From positions 1 to 8,596 of the forward strand of contig CAMOFS010000048.1 of assembly GCA_946613735.1 (NCBI GenBank): a stretch of 8,596 nucleotides of DNA, in the 5' to 3' direction. The notes under the pieces were generated by a model that saw only the letters and a list, made by a program, of their open reading frames with translations, was not told the DNA's origin and searched no databases. Shown here piece by piece: positions 4,973 through 8,596 of the stretch. The first letter of the stretch is position 1. Each line of letters begins with the position of its first letter. Source of the stretch: an uncultured Lachnospiraceae bacterium (GTDB lineage: Bacteria; Bacillota_A; Clostridia; Lachnospirales; Lachnospiraceae). Made by a program: the position numbers and the translations under genes.

Positions 4973-7900
4973 ATGAGTTACGGAAGAGAAGCACTGAAGG
5001 ATGAAAAAAAGCTGGAGCTCAAGCAGAGCCTTGATTACACAAAGAATCAATATGACATCTATAATTTTGGGACCGCGGAATGGGGGCAGTATTCCGTTCC
5101 CAGGGAGGAATACTACCGGCGAGCTGAGATAAGGACGGAAGAAGTTCTCAAACAGGCGTACAAAAGGGAGAGCCTGTCTGAAAGACTTGAGGCATCCACT
5201 ATGTCACTGGAAAGATCATCCTGGCTTACGAGTGAGGAGATACCACTGCAGGCTGAAATCGACAAGCAGATGGATGATGCCACAAAGGCCATGGAGCTTA
5301 AGACCTTAAGCAAGTCTCAGAAGACCAAGCGTGGCGAGAAGTTCAATGAGAAGGCTAAAAGACAGGCAGGTATGATGAGACAGCTTAGGGCATACAATAT
5401 GGGCTGGCAACATTCCCTGGCCGCGGCGCTCAGAGCCGGCATAAAGGATGAGGGCGATAATATGGAAGATCCGAAAAGTCTCTATGAGGATACCGCTCAT
5501 CTTGACGAAACAGGTACCATGCTTACGGATATAGCTAACTACGCGGTATGGAAGAATTATGCCCAGAAGAGGGGTGACAGGCTGGGTGGCAAGGACTTTT
5601 TGGATAAGCAGGCTTCTGTTACATATAAGGATATTGTGGAGCTCGCCAATGAAAATACGTACAAAAAACAGTGTGTAAAGATGATAGACGACTTTAAAGA
5701 TCTTGATCTGGATGATTTTAACTATAAGTCAGATGAGGAATTCATGAAGGATTTTTCCGGAAAGTATGCTGCCCTAAAGGCTTTTTCCCATATCGAGACG
5801 ATGCTTAATGCTCCCGGTGTGAAGGACAGCATCAAGGACATTGAGATCATTAAAAACAAGGTCATAGTGCTAAAGGATATCCTAAGCGATTACGAAAACA
5901 GGGCTACTATGATACAGTCACCATATTATGTGCTTTTAGCAGGAAAGGATATTGACAGTCTTTCCGATAAGGATCTTCAAAGAAGGATCCTTACCACCGA
6001 GGACAAGGTGGCCAAGCAATACATGCAAAAGGTCTTGGAGAGGAGAAAATACATTACCTTTGGTAAGGGTGTATCAGCCAAAAAGCTGGAGAAAAGGGCT
6101 CAGGTGATAGCCGGTAAAAAGAGCGCCCAGGCCAATGATCTGATCCGTGAGAACATGGAAAAGGATATAGAGCTAATGGAGGTACGCCAGACCCAGATGG
6201 AGGCCTACAGACAGATGGAAGATGAAAAAATGCCGGAGGAGATACGTGATGCCCTGGCTCTTGTTCATATGGGTGAAGATGCAGCGGATGCATTTGAAGA
6301 GCATCTTAAGTCTCCTGCCTTGGCCAAGGTGATGAAGGTAAGTAATGTTCCCTTCTTGGATCACTACAAAGATCTTGCGCAAAGTAATATAAGCGCTATT
6401 ACGAAGATCAACGGCCTATTGGGGATCAATAACCTTACCACGGAACTGCCCCTTAATGCGAATGCTTACCTGCAGGTTGTTCCCAGGGAGGTTTTGGAGA
6501 GTTATATTGAAAAGAACAGAGAGTTGGTGCGTTTTCAGAATCAGTATAAAGCTGTGGTAGCCTTCAATAAATGGAATGGGGATTATAAGGATATGCCCGA
6601 ACAGGAGAAGGTAAAAAGGCAGAGGTTGGATGCTGCCGTGAATTTTTATAAGAATGAATTCGTAAAAGACACCGTTTATCAAACGCTTTGTAAGGAATAT
6701 ATAGATCTGGCCAAGCAGATCCGGGAGAGCATCTTTACGGCGAGCTTCAAGGACAGTAAATTTGATTCCATGGGTGACCTTTCGGGTACCGAGATTGTGG
6801 ACAATAACAAAGGGAAGGGTTTGGGTGCTCTATACAAACGTATGTATGGCGGACTAACCTGGACTCATGGCTATGAAATGCCTGAGGAGGCTCCCGTGGA
6901 AGAGGCCAGGTTGTTTAGGAGGTATATGTTTGAAAGAAAGATTGACGTGTGGGATAAGGACAGTGCGGAAAAGATTCAAAGGAAATATAAGAAAAAGCTG
7001 AAGATGGCACGTAACGTACGGAGTTGGATGGAAAATGAAGAAAATGTGTCTGTGAGAAAGAAGGAGGATTACACGTATCTTAGACGATTTAAAGTAGGAG
7101 AGAGTGAAGTGTCGGTTACTCTTCGTGAAGAATTTGATGTTATGGATAACCTCAACATGGAAGGGCTGAATGAAGTGGAAAGGGTCGAAAAGGAAAAGTC
7201 GTTCATCGGTGCATGTGCGAAATTTAAACATGATCCTGCCCATCTTTCAATAGAAGAAAGAAAGACCATATTAGATGGCTATGAGGAAATGTTTAGAAGG
7301 ATAGAAACCGAGCTGGTCGATCCCACGACACATGTCCTTAAGAGCAGAGATGATTTTTTCAAGGATGAGGAGACCTTCAAGCGCTGGAGTCGTGATATTG
7401 CTGCAGGCTTTAACATCAAATATGCATTGGACACCTTCGCAAAGGTAGGGGGAGTTATGTCTGATGAGAGGCGACAAAAGCTTTATTCCATTTCATCCAT
7501 ATACGAGACAATGCAGCAGTACTTTACCTCATGCAAAAAGATTGCCATTACTCCAGAGGCAATGTTTATAGACAAGAAAGATATTGATAATATGACGCCG
7601 GAGGATGCAGTAAGGCTGAATGCCAAGTTGGAGGCGAGTAAGAATCATTCCTCAGGAACTGAAAATGACAAGCTGTTTGGTAGGTGGGTTATGTCAGAAG
7701 ATCTCATGCATATTATTACTTACGAAAAGAAGGCACCCAATGCGCTTGGAGATTATATTGATAAAAAGAAAGGCGTCGATGTTGATCGGATAATAAAAGA
7801 GTCTATGGCAAAATCAAAGCTGACGATCGAACGTGAAAAGTTAAGGATCAGGCAAGAGAACAACATTATTGGCGACAATACTATTAAGAAAGCGATTCTA

Positions 7901-8596
7901 AAAAGTAGAGAGATCGAGGATGGGTTTGAAAAAGAAAAATGGAACCTGCTTTCCGCTAAGCTTAAAGAGCATCAAAGACACCCCCATTTTATAAGGCGTA
8001 AATATGAGAAACCGGAATACGAGGGACTGGTAAATCTTAAATATATGTACCGTACAAAGACCATGATATCAGATATCAAAAATGAGAATGGTTATATAAT
8101 CGATGAAGTTCACGGGGAGCAGTCCACCACCGAGGCTATTTATGGACTTCTAAACCAGTTCAGGGAGACAGATATCCGAAAATATGACAAATTAGACAGT
8201 AATTCGAATGATATCAAAGCACCATTAATAAAGACCAAGGCATGGAAGCAGTTTGGAAATATGGGAGATCTGCCCAGTGATACAGAGAGAACTATTGCCC
8301 GCTATGCAAAGACAGTTTATGACGTTTTAGACCTTCTTAGGCTGGCAAATAACCTGGATACATATATAAAAACAGACTTCGATGCAAACCCCGAAAACAA
8401 CTCGTATCCTCTTGGGAAGGGAAAGGAATTTACGCCGGAATACTACATTAAAGACAAGAACGACCTAAAACTGTACAAGGATATTATGACCTTTGCCGAA
8501 AAGCTGGATGGTGTAATGGAGGCATTGACGAGTAAGGATGAAGCGGAGCAGGCAGTGGTTCACGAATATCTGCAGACCTTAACGATCGTGGATCAG
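4973..8596 (+). CDS. Giant charged helical repeat protein of unknown function (3' end beyond window)
   Basis: An uninterrupted frame of 1208 codons runs from ATG 4973 to the last base with no stop, so the true protein is longer. AGGAGGG (4961-4967) overlaps the previous stop and sits 6 nt from the ATG. The product is dominated by K, E, D and long amphipathic helices, has only four cysteines in this part, and shows no signal peptide and no membrane segment, so it is probably cytoplasmic. I recognise no catalytic motif or family. A helical module recurs: 'KYAALKAFSHIETMLNA' (264-280), 'IKYALDTFAKVGGVM' (815-829) and 'LYKDIMTFAEKLDGVMEA' (1167-1184). 'KDIDSLSDKDL' (325-335) also matches 'KDIDNMTPEDA' (869-879). 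It is co-transcribed with PrsW and the GNAT, which are candidate modifiers. A scaffold, filament or effector role is open. Confidence 0.85.
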   Translation, partial: MSYGREALKDEKKLELKQSLDYTKNQYDIYNFGTAEWGQYSVPREEYYRRAEIRTEEVLKQAYKRESLSERLEASTMSLERSSWLTSEEIPLQAEIDKQMDDATKAMELKTLSKSQKTKRGEKFNEKAKRQAGMMRQLRAYNMGWQHSLAAALRAGIKDEGDNMEDPKSLYEDTAHLDETGTMLTDIANYAVWKNYAQKRGDRLGGKDFLDKQASVTYKDIVELANENTYKKQCVKMIDDFKDLDLDDFNYKSDEEFMKDFSGKYAALKAFSHIETMLNAPGVKDSIKDIEIIKNKVIVLKDILSDYENRATMIQSPYYVLLAGKDIDSLSDKDLQRRILTTEDKVAKQYMQKVLERRKYITFGKGVSAKKLEKRAQVIAGKKSAQANDLIRENMEKDIELMEVRQTQMEAYRQMEDEKMPEEIRDALALVHMGEDAADAFEEHLKSPALAKVMKVSNVPFLDHYKDLAQSNISAITKINGLLGINNLTTELPLNANAYLQVVPREVLESYIEKNRELVRFQNQYKAVVAFNKWNGDYKDMPEQEKVKRQRLDAAVNFYKNEFVKDTVYQTLCKEYIDLAKQIRESIFTASFKDSKFDSMGDLSGTEIVDNNKGKGLGALYKRMYGGLTWTHGYEMPEEAPVEEARLFRRYMFERKIDVWDKDSAEKIQRKYKKKLKMARNVRSWMENEENVSVRKKEDYTYLRRFKVGESEVSVTLREEFDVMDNLNMEGLNEVERVEKEKSFIGACAKFKHDPAHLSIEERKTILDGYEEMFRRIETELVDPTTHVLKSRDDFFKDEETFKRWSRDIAAGFNIKYALDTFAKVGGVMSDERRQKLYSISSIYETMQQYFTSCKKIAITPEAMFIDKKDIDNMTPEDAVRLNAKLEASKNHSSGTENDKLFGRWVMSEDLMHIITYEKKAPNALGDYIDKKKGVDVDRIIKESMAKSKLTIEREKLRIRQENNIIGDNTIKKAILKSREIEDGFEKEKWNLLSAKLKEHQRHPHFIRRKYEKPEYEGLVNLKYMYRTKTMISDIKNENGYIIDEVHGEQSTTEAIYGLLNQFRETDIRKYDKLDSNSNDIKAPLIKTKAWKQFGNMGDLPSDTERTIARYAKTVYDVLDLLRLANNLDTYIKTDFDANPENNSYPLGKGKEFTPEYYIKDKNDLKLYKDIMTFAEKLDGVMEALTSKDEAEQAVVHEYLQTLTIVDQ

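Noticed and set aside
4458..4994. 178-residue minus-strand open frame
   Set aside because: It is the serine-rich shadow of the GNAT gene on the other strand, with no ribosome binding site or promoter and no recognisable motif.
1..8596. CRISPR array, insertion sequence or prophage
   Set aside because: No regular direct repeats with spacers, transposase or phage genes were found on either strand.

Overview
The window looks like chromosomal DNA of a low-to-mid GC Firmicute, most likely Lachnospiraceae (Butyrivibrio, Roseburia or a relative). That placement is an inference from strong AGGAGG ribosome binding sites, TTGACA/TATAAT-type promoters, a PadR regulator, 7TM sensor proteins with a GGDEF-like tail, and PrsW. 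No 16S gene or other firm marker is present.

Layout. (1) Bases 1-215, minus strand: the N-terminal half of a PadR-family regulator, cut by the window edge. Its leader and promoter (about 216-351) hold a cluster of short related repeats and palindromes that look like operators. (2) A consensus promoter (376-404) drives tRNA-Thr(GGT) at 431-503. (3) Operon A, plus strand, 545-3183: a 7TM membrane protein with no output domain, a second 7TM protein ending in a degenerate GGDEF domain, and a two-domain GNAT-like protein that lacks the acetyl-CoA loop. A strong intrinsic terminator follows at 3194-3231. (4) A perfect GC-centred palindrome (3246-3267), similar to CsoR/RcnR-family operators. (5) Operon B, plus strand, 3335 to the right edge: a PrsW-type intramembrane metalloprotease, a two-domain GNAT protein with an intact acetyl-CoA loop, and the first 1208 codons of a very large, charged, helix-rich protein still open at base 8596. 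Operon B genes overlap by 4 nt or are 10 nt apart, so they are very likely co-transcribed.

How the genes may fit together. The two GNAT proteins are paralogues by full-length hand alignment, one with the catalytic loop and one without, which links the two operons. The two 7TM proteins also appear to be paralogues. Together the locus has membrane sensing parts without a classical output, an intramembrane protease, an active/inactive acetyltransferase-like pair and a giant cytoplasmic repeat protein. I do not recognise this combination as a named system. Treating it as one functional unit is a hypothesis based on synteny and paralogy. All similarities were judged by eye; no search was run.
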